Notes: generated from the sequence alone by a model not told the origin. A DNA stretch of 64,000 bases from Aldehydirespirator sp965200005 (GCA_965200005.1 OZ241331.1:1178001-1242000), one strand, 5' to 3'; shown: positions 41,628 to 50,717, numbered from the stretch's first letter. Program-made: numbers and translations.

Positions 41628-43307
41628 GTGAGCACAGCTACCGAGCCTGTCGGCTTGATTGCAGCAGTTACCGCTGACGCGTCTGGGTCGTTTCCCGTGT
41701 TGACCGTGTTGGTGCTGTTGCCGGCATTGGGGGCGTTGTTGCTGCTGGCGTTGCGTCACAGCGGACCCGAGACACTAAAGCTCGTTGCGCTGGCTTCGTC
41801 TGCTGTTGTCGGTGCAATGGCAGTGTGGTTGCTAGCTGACTTTGACACGTCGGCGGCCGGAGCGTTTCAGTTCGTAGAACACCGAGACTGGATCACGGGT
41901 TGGGGTATCTCCTGGCACGCCGGAATCGACGGTTTGTCGGTGTTCCTGGTTGTCATGACCGCTCTGATGTTCCCGCTAGTGATCGCTGGCGTGCCAGTTG
42001 AACACTCACCCAAGGCGTACTACTGCTGGATGTTGATCCTTGAAGCTGGTTGTCTTGGTGCATTCGTAGCGCTTGATCTCATAATGTTCTTCGTCTTCTT
42101 TGAGGTTGTGCTGGTACCGATGTACTTCCTCATCGGGGGCTGGGGTCATGGTCAGCGGGCCTACGCAGCGATGAAGTTCTTCTTGTTCACGATGTTCGGA
42201 TCGGCGTTAATGCTGGTAGCAACGCTGTCGCTGGCGTTCCTGCACGCTTCGGCGACCGGAGGCGACCTGACATTTGACCTTGTTGAGATTGCCGAGAGCC
42301 AGTCACTAGCGACCAACACCGCGCGCTGGCTCTTCCTGGCATTTGCGCTGGCATTCGCGGTGAAGGTGCCCTTGGTGGGGCTTCACACTTGGCTACCTGA
42401 CGCGCACACAAACGCTCCCACGGCGGGCTCTGTGATCCTCGCCGCGGTGATGCTGAAACTCGGTACATACGGATTGATCCGCTTCGGTCTTTACCTATTC
42501 CCGGATGCTTCGGTGTACTTCGCTCCGCTACTGATGACTCTGGGAGTTATCGGCATTATCTATGGAGCGATTGCTGCAGCGATGCAGCGCGACCTCAAAC
42601 GACTGGTCGCCTACTCATCAGTAGCGCATCTGGGGTTCATTGTCATCGGAACCTTCGCCATCAACACTGAAGGACTCACGGGTTCCACACTGCAGATGGT
42701 CAATCACGGTGTCTCAACTGGTGCTTTGTTCCTGCTGGTGGGGATGATCTATGAACGGCGTCACACCCGCCAGATTTCTGAACTAGGTGGTCTCCAGAAG
42801 TCAGCACCAATCCTTGCAGTGGTGTTCACAGTGGTGATGCTCTCGTCGATCGGGTTACCCGGACTCAACGGGTTTGTCGGCGAACTGCTGGTATTGATTG
42901 GAGCATTCAATGCACACCGCTGGTGGGCAGTTGTAGCTGCCAGTGGCGTGATCCTTGCAGCGGTGTACCTGTTGTGGGCTTACCAGCGGGTCTTTCATGG
43001 CCCGGCATCGGGCGCAAACGCTCGGATACCTGACTTGAATTGGCGCGAAGGACTTGTGATGGCTCCACTGCTTGCTGCCATCGTGTTCCTCGGTGTTTAC
43101 CCGAAGCCCGTGATCGAACGGATTGAACCGGCAATGGATGCCGTTGTGGCTCACGTCGAGCGACACTCTTCTGACTTCACTGAACCTGTAGCGAACATCG
43201 TGCCCCGCAATGAGGTGGAAGATCTTCAGCCGCGGTTCGTATACGGCAGCACAGACGATGTCCACGGTCACAACTCTGATCACGATCACAGTTCCGAGGA
43301 CGGCTGA
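41628..43307 (+). CDS. nuoM: NADH-quinone oxidoreductase subunit M (first operon)
   Basis: 559-aa antiporter-like subunit with about 14 helices. FFEVVLVPMYFLIGGWG has the key membrane Glu, followed by HTWLPDAHTNAPTAGSVILA and YSSVAHLGFIV. The cytoplasm- or periplasm-facing C-terminus is His/Asp-rich (DDVHGHNSDHDHSSED), which is unusual and could bind metal. GTG start right after nuoL. Confidence 0.96.
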   Translation: MSTATEPVGLIAAVTADASGSFPVLTVLVLLPALGALLLLALRHSGPETLKLVALASSAVVGAMAVWLLADFDTSAAGAFQFVEHRDWITGWGISWHAGIDGLSVFLVVMTALMFPLVIAGVPVEHSPKAYYCWMLILEAGCLGAFVALDLIMFFVFFEVVLVPMYFLIGGWGHGQRAYAAMKFFLFTMFGSALMLVATLSLAFLHASATGGDLTFDLVEIAESQSLATNTARWLFLAFALAFAVKVPLVGLHTWLPDAHTNAPTAGSVILAAVMLKLGTYGLIRFGLYLFPDASVYFAPLLMTLGVIGIIYGAIAAAMQRDLKRLVAYSSVAHLGFIVIGTFAINTEGLTGSTLQMVNHGVSTGALFLLVGMIYERRHTRQISELGGLQKSAPILAVVFTVVMLSSIGLPGLNGFVGELLVLIGAFNAHRWWAVVAASGVILAAVYLLWAYQRVFHGPASGANARIPDLNWREGLVMAPLLAAIVFLGVYPKPVIERIEPAMDAVVAHVERHSSDFTEPVANIVPRNEVEDLQPRFVYGSTDDVHGHNSDHDHSSEDG

Positions 43308-44809
43308 TGGACACTTCGCCGTTCGGTTTGACGTCGCTTGAAACCCCAGCGATCGACTGGGTTGCGCTGCTTCCGGTAATCATTCCCGCAGCGGGTGCAT
43401 TGCTGTTGTTGATGGTCCGATCTCTGCTACCAGCACGGGTTGTGCGCCCGGTGTTTGATGCCATCTGGACGGTGGCACTCGGGGGTGCCGGCCTGGTTGC
43501 AGTCATCTATGTGTGGCGGCGTGACACCGAGGCCTACGGAGGGTTCGGCGACGAGTTCGTGCTCGACGGCACGGCGATGTTCATCGCAGCCATAGTTCTC
43601 GGCAGTGTCGTGTTAGTTGCCCCCACGCTGCCGCGCTTTGGCAGCCGGATTCAGATGAGTCATCCCGAAACCTACGCCCTGGTGTTGCTAGCAGCTGCCG
43701 GTGCCGTAGTCATGGCTGGAGCAGGCGACCTGCTGGTCATGTTCCTCGGGCTTGAAACGATGTCAATTGCTGCTTATGTGATGGCTGCTCTTAATTCGAG
43801 ACGCCTTGAGTCTCTTGAAGCAGGCATCAAGTACTTCGTGTTAGGCGCCTTTTCAACGGCTTTCTTGCTCTTTGGCATTGCTCTGATATATGGCGCTGTG
43901 GGCACAACCAGTTTCTCGGGAATCCGCAGCTATCTCCACGAAGTGTTGATTTTGAAGGACTCGCTGTTGCTAGCCGGACTCGCGATGCTGCTTGCAGGGC
44001 TTGGTTTCAAGGTCGCAGCGGCACCGTTTCACGCCTGGGCACCCGATGTGTACTCGGGAGCACCAACCCCGTTTACCGCATTCATGGCCTCGGCAATCAA
44101 GGCAGCCGGGTTCGCAGCCCTGTTGAGAGTCTTCGTGGAAGTGTTCGCGTTGCGAGCCTCAGATTGGCAACCTGCTGTTTATGCGCTGGCATGCGCCACG
44201 CTTGCTGTCGGATCAATCTCCGCGGTAGTGCAAGGTGACGCCAAACGACTGCTCGCTTACTCGTCTATCTCACATGCCGGCTTCCTATTGGTCGGGGTGC
44301 AGGCGGCTACTCCTCAAGGGGTTGCGGGCGTGCTCTTCTACCTCGCCGCCTACGCAGTGATTGCCATAGGCAGCTTTTCGGTGCTTGCAGCGCTCTCCGG
44401 CAACAAGGATGACCGCACAGGATTTGAAGTTCTCGCAGGCCTCGGCAACCGCCGTCCCGCACTCGCGCTCGGTTTCACGATCTTGTTGATGGCACAAGCT
44501 GGCGTGCCGTTCACATCTGGCTTCGTGGCTAAGTTTTCAGTTCTTGCCGCGGCAGTAGATGCACGCTCCTTCTGGCTAGCGATCGTCGCGATGGTGTTCG
44601 CAGTAATCGCAGCCTTCGCATACCTGCGGATCGTCGTTGCCATGTACTTCCGTTCGGCTAGTGCTACCGCGCAGTCCGGCACAGCTCAGGCGCAGTCAAT
44701 CGGCTGGGGTACAGGTGCAGTAGTGGCCATCGCCGTCCTCTTCACAATTGCAGTAGGGATCGCCCCCGGCACGCTGGAGTCCTGGGCAAGCACAGCAGCA
44801 GGACTGTGA
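43307..44809 (+). CDS. nuoN: NADH-quinone oxidoreductase subunit N (first operon)
   Basis: 500-aa antiporter-like subunit, last of the 14. GLETMSIAAYVMAALN, FHAWAPDVYSGAPTP and AYSSISHAGFLLVG are conserved. The gene ends in a 4-nt overlap with the YbaK-like gene, which is therefore probably cotranscribed. Confidence 0.96.
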   Translation: MDTSPFGLTSLETPAIDWVALLPVIIPAAGALLLLMVRSLLPARVVRPVFDAIWTVALGGAGLVAVIYVWRRDTEAYGGFGDEFVLDGTAMFIAAIVLGSVVLVAPTLPRFGSRIQMSHPETYALVLLAAAGAVVMAGAGDLLVMFLGLETMSIAAYVMAALNSRRLESLEAGIKYFVLGAFSTAFLLFGIALIYGAVGTTSFSGIRSYLHEVLILKDSLLLAGLAMLLAGLGFKVAAAPFHAWAPDVYSGAPTPFTAFMASAIKAAGFAALLRVFVEVFALRASDWQPAVYALACATLAVGSISAVVQGDAKRLLAYSSISHAGFLLVGVQAATPQGVAGVLFYLAAYAVIAIGSFSVLAALSGNKDDRTGFEVLAGLGNRRPALALGFTILLMAQAGVPFTSGFVAKFSVLAAAVDARSFWLAIVAMVFAVIAAFAYLRIVVAMYFRSASATAQSGTAQAQSIGWGTGAVVAIAVLFTIAVGIAPGTLESWASTAAGL

Positions 44810-45288
44810 GCAACCAGCGCAAATCCCCCGGTGGATGTGAGCGTTTCGTGGCCGCGGCCTCAGATGCTGGCCTTGAGGTACACGTGCGAACGTTCCCGCA
44901 GGGAACCCACACCGCCGCCCAAGCAGCCGCCGCGGTCGGCTGCGAGCTATCTCAAATTGTCAAGTCGCTCGTGTTCAAGTGCGACGATCAGCCTGTGCTA
45001 GCACTCACGTCAGGTTCCAAACGCGTAGACACGGCCGCCCTCGGCGAGCTTTTTGACGGGAAGATCGAGCGAGCCAGCGCCAGAACGGTGCGCAGCGCCA
45101 CGGGTTACGCCATCGGAGGCACGCCCCCGTTCGGGCACTCCCAACCGCTGCGCACTGCGCTTGATGCGACGCTTTTGAACTACGAGACGGTTTGGGCAGC
45201 AGCCGGCACTGCCAAGACGGTGTTTGAGATCCCAACAGCAGACCTCGCTCGCTTGAGTTCAGCAACCATCGGCGATTTCACCGAGTGA
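44806..45288 (+). CDS. YbaK/EbsC-type aminoacyl-tRNA deacylase
   Basis: 160-aa protein of the YbaK family, which hydrolyses mischarged tRNAs such as Cys-tRNA(Pro) or related substrates. The family lysine lies in IVKSLVFKC, followed by GSKRVD, ATGYAIGGTPPFGH and a terminal VFEIPTADL. GTG overlaps the nuoN stop. The function is unrelated to respiration, so it is probably a passenger of the operon. The precise tRNA substrate cannot be deduced. Confidence 0.85.
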   Translation: MSNQRKSPGGCERFVAAASDAGLEVHVRTFPQGTHTAAQAAAAVGCELSQIVKSLVFKCDDQPVLALTSGSKRVDTAALGELFDGKIERASARTVRSATGYAIGGTPPFGHSQPLRTALDATLLNYETVWAAAGTAKTVFEIPTADLARLSSATIGDFTE

Positions 45289-45346
45289 CACGCTCACACC
45301 GAGTGACACGGTCACACCCACTGACACGGTCACGCCGGGTGACCGC
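45282..45346. repeat. 18-bp tandem repeat with palindromic core
   Basis: Three 18-bp units at 45282, 45300 and 45318 plus an 11-bp partial unit. The second unit contains GTGACACGGTCAC, an inverted repeat GTGAC/GTCAC around a 3-nt centre; the third has one mismatch in the left arm. It starts inside the last codons of the YbaK-like gene and lies upstream of the STAS gene, so it could be an operator array. Confidence 0.8.
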
Positions 45347-45377
45347 AGGAGTTAGGCAATGCCTCGGCACGATGTTG

Positions 45378-45383
45378 TAACAT
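45378..45383 (+). promoter_or_regulatory. Possible -10 of the STAS gene within a palindrome
   Basis: TAACAT hexamer forming the right arm of ATGTT-GT-AACAT (45372-45383). It lies about 60 nt upstream of the start, which has its own ribosome binding site. Confidence 0.35.
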
Positions 45384-45444
45384 TGCGGCGGTTCAAACGC
45401 GACCACCACAGGTTCGCATAGACACACTGAGGAGACGCGGTTCA

Positions 45445-45783
45445 TTGAGTATTAGCACTGACAGGCAAGGCGCAGCGCTTATCGTCAAAGCCAACGGCCG
45501 CGTTGATGGCGCCAACGCTCTTGAGTTCCACGAGGCCCTCGAAGCTTCCATCGGCTCCGATGACCGGGCGATGGTGCTAGATCTTGGCGGGGTCTCCTAT
45601 ATCAGCAGCGCCGGCTTGCGTGTTGTGCTTCTGGTCGCCAAGACCTTGCAGAAGCAAAAGGCGCGTATGGCGGTGTGTTCGCTGTCCGACTCGATTCGAG
45701 AGATCTTCGAGATCAGCGGCTTCGACAAGATCATCCCCGTCTACGGCACCCCGGATGACGCCATAGGCAGTCTCGGCGCATAA
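45445..45783 (+). CDS. STAS-domain anti-sigma factor antagonist
   Basis: 112-aa single STAS domain protein of the SpoIIAA/RsbV type. VLDLGGVSYISSAGLRVVLL carries the phosphorylatable serine (the first Ser of SSAG, near residue 55). Such proteins release a sigma factor by binding its anti-sigma kinase when unphosphorylated. The TTG start follows a GAGGAG ribosome binding site (45431-45436). No cognate anti-sigma kinase or sigma factor is in the window, so the partner is encoded elsewhere. Confidence 0.9.
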   Translation: MSISTDRQGAALIVKANGRVDGANALEFHEALEASIGSDDRAMVLDLGGVSYISSAGLRVVLLVAKTLQKQKARMAVCSLSDSIREIFEISGFDKIIPVYGTPDDAIGSLGA

Positions 45784-45879
45784 CAAAACCCGCCCCGCCT
45801 CGCTCCAAGCGAACCCAACAAGGCATGGGTCGTGGGGAGGCGTCGGCGGTGCTTCCCCCATCATTTTCAAGCTCAACTG

Positions 45880-45908
45880 AGGTAGCAAGTTCGCACGAAT
45901 TGCTACCT
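45880..45908. promoter_or_regulatory. Palindromic hairpin just upstream of a membrane protein gene
   Basis: AGGTAGCAA (45880-45888) is perfectly inverted as TTGCTACCT (45900-45908), with inner TTCG/CGAA also paired. It ends 7 nt before the GTG at 45916 and fills the place where a ribosome binding site would be. No T-run follows. Candidate operator, or a weak terminator for the STAS gene. Confidence 0.5.
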
Positions 45909-45915
45909 TGAACCA

Positions 45916-46371
45916 GTGACCTCCAACCCGCAGCGTCGTGGCCTGCCCGTCGCCTGGGATGAGGCTCGCGAGATCCTTGCGGTGGTTTTGTTGCTTTCCG
46001 CCGTGTTGCACGCGCTCGCGCCGATCCTGCGCTACGGCGCAATCGGCGGGCGGCAGTCCTGGTGGGAAGACCTCTACGGTGCCCTCACCAATATCAATGC
46101 CTTCACCGCGTTATTGCTGCTTGGTGCTGCTGTGACGATCTGCACTACTCCCGCGGCCGATGTGGTGCCCAGGCTGAGGCAGGGTGTCTACTGGGTATCA
46201 ACTGTGGTCACCGTGATGGGTCTGGTTGCGATAGTCAACGTTCTTACGATCCCGACAGCGCCCGATTCGGCCCTGCTGCGTTTGAGCATCGTTGCGTGGC
46301 GCCCCGGCCCAGCCGTCGTGCTAGCGGGAACCGCTGCCTGGATGTCACGTCGAGGTGTGCTACTGGGCTGA
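45916..46371 (+). CDS. Small integral membrane protein
   Basis: 151-aa protein with about four hydrophobic helices (for example EILAVVLLLSAVLHALAP, ALLLLGAAVTICTT, VVTVMGLVAIVNVL, AVVLAGTAAWMS). Loops are short. No catalytic motif or family recognised. It lies between the STAS gene and the second Complex I operon on the same strand, with a perfect palindrome immediately upstream, so it may be separately regulated. Confidence 0.65.
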   Translation: MTSNPQRRGLPVAWDEAREILAVVLLLSAVLHALAPILRYGAIGGRQSWWEDLYGALTNINAFTALLLLGAAVTICTTPAADVVPRLRQGVYWVSTVVTVMGLVAIVNVLTIPTAPDSALLRLSIVAWRPGPAVVLAGTAAWMSRRGVLLG

Positions 46372-46444
46372 CGAACTGTGTTGCTTGGCTGACGAGTCGT
46401 GTGTCGCCTAAAGCTGGCGCTGTCTAGGAACCGATGCGTGTAGC

Positions 46445-46450
46445 TAAGAT
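46445..46450 (+). promoter_or_regulatory. Leaderless -10 element of the second nuo operon (TAAGAT)
   Basis: TAAGAT followed by exactly 8 nt and the GTG at 46459, giving the 11-subunit operon a promoter separate from the first. Confidence 0.5.
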
Positions 46451-46458
46451 TGCGGTCC

Positions 46459-46824
46459 GTGTCGGATTTCCTGCGCAGCTACCTGACGGTCGGGATATTC
46501 GGGGCACTTGGCGTAATCGTTGTGGGCCTATTGCTCGGCCTGGGACGAGTGCTTCGGCCCTCCAAACCCACACCCGAAAAGGTCCAGAATTATGAGTCTG
46601 GTGTTGACCCGGTTGGCAGCATGTGGTCGCAGGCCAACATCCGCTATTACGTGTTTGCATTGCTGTTTGTGCTGTTTGATGTTGAAGCTGTGTTCATCTT
46701 CCCATGGGCTGCTCGGCTGGAGGATTATGGCGTGTTCGGTCTAGTTGAGATGGCGATCTTTATCTTCATCTTGCTGCTCGGGCTGTTCTACGCATGGCGC
46801 AAGAGGATGTTGCGATGGGTCTAG
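46459..46824 (+). CDS. nuoA: Complex I-like subunit A (second operon)
   Basis: 121-aa three-helix membrane subunit of normal length. NYESGVDPVG replaces the usual YECG block; YYVFALLFVLFDVEAVFIFPW is conserved (shown once, FDVEAVFIFPW). GTG 46459 is preferred to TTG 46450 because of the promoter hexamer 8 nt upstream. The product is more like the short classical NuoA than the long-tailed copy at 28.8 kb. Confidence 0.93.
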   Translation: MSDFLRSYLTVGIFGALGVIVVGLLLGLGRVLRPSKPTPEKVQNYESGVDPVGSMWSQANIRYYVFALLFVLFDVEAVFIFPWAARLEDYGVFGLVEMAIFIFILLLGLFYAWRKRMLRWV

Positions 46825-47315
46825 TCGAATCCGGCAAGGTGCCTAAGCCACTGTCGACTCTGTTGAACATGAGCCGCAAGTATTCGCTGTGGGTGTATCA
46901 GTGGGGTCTGGCGTGTTGTGCGATTGAAATGGGTGCAGCGTTCGGTTCGCCCCGTTATGACGTGATGCGTTTAGGTGTCATCCCATTACCAGCTAGCCCA
47001 CGTCAAGCCGATCTGGTTGTCATCTCTGGCACAGTGACCGACAAGATGGCCCCATCGGTACGCCGACTATATGAGCAGATGCCCGACCCGAAATACGTCA
47101 TCTCGATGGGTTCGTGTGCCAACTGTGGAGGGCCCTACTGGGACAGTTACTCGGTCACTAAGGGTGTCGATCAGGTGGTGCCCGTTGATGTTTATGTGCC
47201 TGGCTGCCCGCCACGCCCCGAGGCCTTGCTCGAAGGCATCGTGATGCTGCAAGAGCGGATCCAGAACGAAGACATGACAGAGCGCTGGCGAGGTGACCCG
47301 ATTGTCGTTGAGTGA
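46815..47315 (+). CDS. nuoB: Complex I-like subunit B (second operon)
   Basis: 166-aa N2-cluster subunit. GLACCAIEMG, GSCANCGG (with an additional Cys compared with CASSGG in the first copy) and VPGCPPRPE are conserved. ATG 46815 (MGLVESGK) has a GAGG ribosome-binding sequence; an upstream ATG at 46794 would lengthen the overlap with nuoA. All N2 ligands are kept, so it should be redox-active. Confidence 0.94.
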   Translation: MGLVESGKVPKPLSTLLNMSRKYSLWVYQWGLACCAIEMGAAFGSPRYDVMRLGVIPLPASPRQADLVVISGTVTDKMAPSVRRLYEQMPDPKYVISMGSCANCGGPYWDSYSVTKGVDQVVPVDVYVPGCPPRPEALLEGIVMLQERIQNEDMTERWRGDPIVVE

Positions 47316-47958
47316 CACCGGCGCTGTGTCAGCAGCAAATGCTGACACTGAAGCTGCCGCACTGATCGCACGTATCTCTGGTGCCTTGGGCGCGAGGTTC
47401 GTCGACTCCCACGTTGACAGCGGTGAGATCTGGGTGCGGGTCAACCGTGACAGCTGGCGTGATCTTGCCCTCTATTTGCGTGACAGCGAGGGCTTCGCTT
47501 TCTTCAACTTCCTTTCGGCAATTGACTGGATGCCCTCGCCGTTTGGGCGTGACATGGACAGCATGGTCGACAACATCCTCAACTCAACTGAACCGAAACA
47601 GCCACCACCGGCCGAGACCGGCGTTGCCGGCGGCGATACACGCTTTCAACTGCTGGCGAGGGTCAACGACATCGGTTCACACCGCTCGATAATCGCTAAG
47701 GCTGATCTGCCTGACGGGGATCTGCGGGCTGCTAGTTGGGTGCCGGTCTTCTCAGGTGCCGATTGGCACGAGCGTGAAGCTTGGGAGATGTTTGGCATCC
47801 AATTCGATGAACATCCCGGCCTGCGGCACCTGTATTTGCCGGGTGAGTTCGAGGGCAATCCGCTGCGCAAGGACTACCCGCTGCTGGCTCGCCGCGTTAA
47901 GCCTTGGCCGGGCATCGTGGACGTGGAACTGATACCCGAAGCTGGGCCCGGGTCATGA
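47293..47958 (+). CDS. nuoC: Complex I-like subunit C (second operon)
   Basis: 221-aa 30-kDa-type subunit, longer than the first copy because of an insert (residues about 85-120, KQPPPAETGVAGG). The conserved block REAWEMFGIQFDEHP, LYLPGEFEGNPLRKDYPL is present (in parts). The GTG start lies within the end of nuoB; TTG starts 9 or 15 nt later are possible. Confidence 0.92.
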   Translation: MTRLSLSDTGAVSAANADTEAAALIARISGALGARFVDSHVDSGEIWVRVNRDSWRDLALYLRDSEGFAFFNFLSAIDWMPSPFGRDMDSMVDNILNSTEPKQPPPAETGVAGGDTRFQLLARVNDIGSHRSIIAKADLPDGDLRAASWVPVFSGADWHEREAWEMFGIQFDEHPGLRHLYLPGEFEGNPLRKDYPLLARRVKPWPGIVDVELIPEAGPGS

Positions 47959-49124
47959 CGCTCACTCAGCGCGACCAACTCTCCTACATAGCCGCGCAGG
48001 CCGCCGACGCTCGGGTGAATCTCGAGATCGAGACCGAGGGGATGACCCTCAACATAGGGCCTCAACATCCTGCCACTCACGGCACGTTGCGGATCGTCGC
48101 CAAGCTTGATGGCGAGCAGGTCGTGTCGGCCGATCCAGTGATGGGTTACATGCATCGCGGCTACGAAAAGCTCGCTGAGGTGCGCACCTATCCCCAGGTG
48201 ACCACCCTGATCAATCGCATCGACTGGCTTGGCAGTTTCGCCAATGAGGTGCCGTTCATTCTTGCGGCTGAGCGGCTCATGGGAGTTGAGGCACCCGAGC
48301 GGGCTCAGTGGATCCGCACGATCCTGTTCGAGCTGAGCCGCATCGCAAATGTGACTTTGTTCCTGGGCGACATGGCGGTGCAGGTTGGAGCAGTCACACC
48401 GGTGTTCTTTGCGTTCCGTGATCGTGAACATGTCCTCAATCAGATCGAATCTGCTACCGGTGGGCGCTTCCATCCGAACTTCGACCGCATCGGTGGCCTC
48501 AAAGATGATCTGCCAAAGGGCTGGATTGCCGAGACCCACCAGGCGATGCGAAAGATCCGCAACTTCTGTGACGAGATCTCTGAGTTGGTTGAGGGCAACG
48601 AGATCTTCCAGGCACGCACCCGTGGCATCGGCGTGATTCCTCCGGCAGTGGGGCTGTCCTATGGCCTAAGCGGTGCCAACATCCGTGCTTCGGGTGTCGA
48701 CTGGGATGTGCGCCGTGATAGTCCTTGTGGCCTGGTGCATGATCAGGTTGATTGGAAGGTGTGGACGCATCCTGATGGCGATTCATTTGCTCGCTTTTGG
48801 GTGCGTCTACAGGAAACCCGAGAAGCCACTAAAATCGTTGATCAACTGCTTGACGGTATTCCGTCTGGGCCGATCATGGCCAAGGTGCCTCGCATCATCA
48901 AAGTGCCCGCGGGTGAGGCTTACGTTGAGACCGAGAACCCACTTGGTGTAATGGGCTATTACGTGGTCTCAAAAGGTGATCTCGTGCCGTTCAGGGTGAA
49001 GATCCGTTCTGCTTCGTTCTCCAATGTTTCGATTACGCCATGGCTGCTTAAGGGTGTGTATGTGCCCGACATCATCACCATTCTGGGCAGCCTGTATTTC
49101 ATCCTCGGAGACATTGACCGATGA
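47955..49124 (+). CDS. nuoD: Complex I-like subunit D (second operon)
   Basis: 389-aa 49-kDa-type quinone-site subunit. LNIGPQHPATHGTLR has the quinone-site His, and YLILGDIDR-type end (FILGDIDR) closes the protein. ATG 47955 overlaps the nuoC stop by ATGA and gives a normal length. The core residues needed for a working quinone site are kept. Confidence 0.94.
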   Translation: MTLTQRDQLSYIAAQAADARVNLEIETEGMTLNIGPQHPATHGTLRIVAKLDGEQVVSADPVMGYMHRGYEKLAEVRTYPQVTTLINRIDWLGSFANEVPFILAAERLMGVEAPERAQWIRTILFELSRIANVTLFLGDMAVQVGAVTPVFFAFRDREHVLNQIESATGGRFHPNFDRIGGLKDDLPKGWIAETHQAMRKIRNFCDEISELVEGNEIFQARTRGIGVIPPAVGLSYGLSGANIRASGVDWDVRRDSPCGLVHDQVDWKVWTHPDGDSFARFWVRLQETREATKIVDQLLDGIPSGPIMAKVPRIIKVPAGEAYVETENPLGVMGYYVVSKGDLVPFRVKIRSASFSNVSITPWLLKGVYVPDIITILGSLYFILGDIDR

Positions 49125-50152
49125 TGAGCGTGCTGGCTGAACTGTCGTATTGGCAGGTCACCACGATCCGTGTTGTGGCTGGGCTGGTGGCCGTGCTTTT
49201 GGTGGCTGGAGCTCTCGTGTATGCGCATCTGTTCAAGATGGTGAGTTTCATGCAGAGCCGCCTAGGGCCGATGGAAGCGGGCCCTTACGGGTCTTTGCAG
49301 TTGCTTGCTGAGGTCGGCAAGTTTCTGCAGAAGGAAGACATCGTTCCCGAGCGCGCCGACCGGTTTGTGTTTTCTGCTGCGCCGTTCGTGGTGTTGACTT
49401 CGACGTTCTTGTTGCTTGTGGTGTTACCCGCCGGGCCAGATGCTTGGTTTATCTCAAATGACCTTGGCGTGTATCTGGCTATGGCGGTCAGTTCGGTGTC
49501 GGTGATCGGCATCTTGATGGCAGGCTGGGGGTCGGCCTCGAAGTATTCGCTACTGGGTGGATTGCGAGCCACCGGCCAGTTGATCGCATACGAGTTGCCT
49601 CTGCTACTTGCGGTGATCGGTGTGGTTATCCAGGCCGAGACGATGAACCTGCAAGGGATCGTGCTGTCGCAGGCGAATGGTGAGATCTTCGGTTGGGGTG
49701 GCATTGGCAGTCCGTTCATCATCACCCAGTTCGTTGGTTTTGCCATCTTCATGATCGCGCTTCAAGCAGAACTCACCCAGACGCCGTTCGATATGCCTGT
49801 GGCTGAGTCTGAGTTGGTCACCGGCTACATGACGGAATACTCGGGGCTGCGTTTCCTGCTGTTCTTTATCGGTGAGTTCGCCACTGCTGGTGTCTTTGCT
49901 GCCGTTGCTTCGGTGTTGTTCTTGGGTGGCTGGTGTGTGCCAGGCCTTGACCCTGCGGACAACCTGTTCAACGTGATCGGCCCGCTAGTACTTGTGGGCA
50001 AGGTGGTGTTGCTGTCGTTCTTGATCTTCTGGTTCCGGTTCACATTCCCCCGGTTCCGGGAAGATCAGCTCCAGCGTCTCGCCTGGAAGTATCTCGTGCC
50101 CATAGCCCTGGCAAACATCGTCGTAACCGGCGTCCTAAAGGTCGTCCTCTAA
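49121..50152 (+). CDS. nuoH: Complex I-like subunit H (second operon)
   Basis: 343-aa membrane subunit with about eight helices. FMQSRLGPMEAGPYGSLQLLAE, LTQTPFDMPVAESELVTGY and RFTFPRFREDQLQRLAWK (shown in parts) are conserved. It directly follows nuoD; nuoE, nuoF and nuoG, which lie between D and H in complete operons, are missing. Confidence 0.95.
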   Translation: MMSVLAELSYWQVTTIRVVAGLVAVLLVAGALVYAHLFKMVSFMQSRLGPMEAGPYGSLQLLAEVGKFLQKEDIVPERADRFVFSAAPFVVLTSTFLLLVVLPAGPDAWFISNDLGVYLAMAVSSVSVIGILMAGWGSASKYSLLGGLRATGQLIAYELPLLLAVIGVVIQAETMNLQGIVLSQANGEIFGWGGIGSPFIITQFVGFAIFMIALQAELTQTPFDMPVAESELVTGYMTEYSGLRFLLFFIGEFATAGVFAAVASVLFLGGWCVPGLDPADNLFNVIGPLVLVGKVVLLSFLIFWFRFTFPRFREDQLQRLAWKYLVPIALANIVVTGVLKVVL

Positions 50153-50174
50153 TGAGTTCACGCTGGAGTTGTAG

Positions 50175-50717
50175 ATGGCGTTAGTACCCGGAATTATCAA
50201 AGGCCTGGCGGTCACCGGATCGACGGTTGTTCGAACGGTGTTCCCCAAACGTGGGCTTCGCACCCTGGTACCAGCACCTTCAAAGGGTGCGGCAACCGTG
50301 CAGTACCCACACGTCAAGGAAGCACCACCCATCCGGGCCCGTGGTGTGATCGCGCTGCACGAAGGCAACTGCACTGCTTGCATGCTGTGTGCCCGTGAGT
50401 GTCCCGACTGGTGCATCTACATAGAGGGCCATAAGGAAAAGGCCCCACCACGCAGAGCGGGCGGCAAGCCTCGTCTGGTCAACAAGCTCGACCGTTTCGA
50501 CATTGACTACGCACTGTGCATGTTCTGTGGCATTTGCGTAGAGGTGTGCCCGTTCGAAGCACTGTTCTGGAGCCCCGAGTACGAGTTCTCTGAGCCACGC
50601 ATTGCTGACCTGCTCCACGATAAGGAGCGGCTAACCGAGTGGATGGAGACCGTGCCCGATTTTGAGGACTACGAGCCCGGATCCACCGCCAAGAAACTCA
50701 AAGTCCCACCCACCTAA
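50175..50717 (+). CDS. nuoI: Complex I-like subunit I (second operon)
   Basis: 180-aa ferredoxin-like subunit with two [4Fe-4S] motifs, CTACMLCARECP and CMFCGICVEVCP. In 11-subunit complexes this end of the electron wire is open and takes electrons from ferredoxin or an unknown partner. A basic linker (KEKAPPRRAGGKPR) between the clusters could offer a docking surface; that is inference. Confidence 0.94.
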   Translation: MALVPGIIKGLAVTGSTVVRTVFPKRGLRTLVPAPSKGAATVQYPHVKEAPPIRARGVIALHEGNCTACMLCARECPDWCIYIEGHKEKAPPRRAGGKPRLVNKLDRFDIDYALCMFCGICVEVCPFEALFWSPEYEFSEPRIADLLHDKERLTEWMETVPDFEDYEPGSTAKKLKVPPT

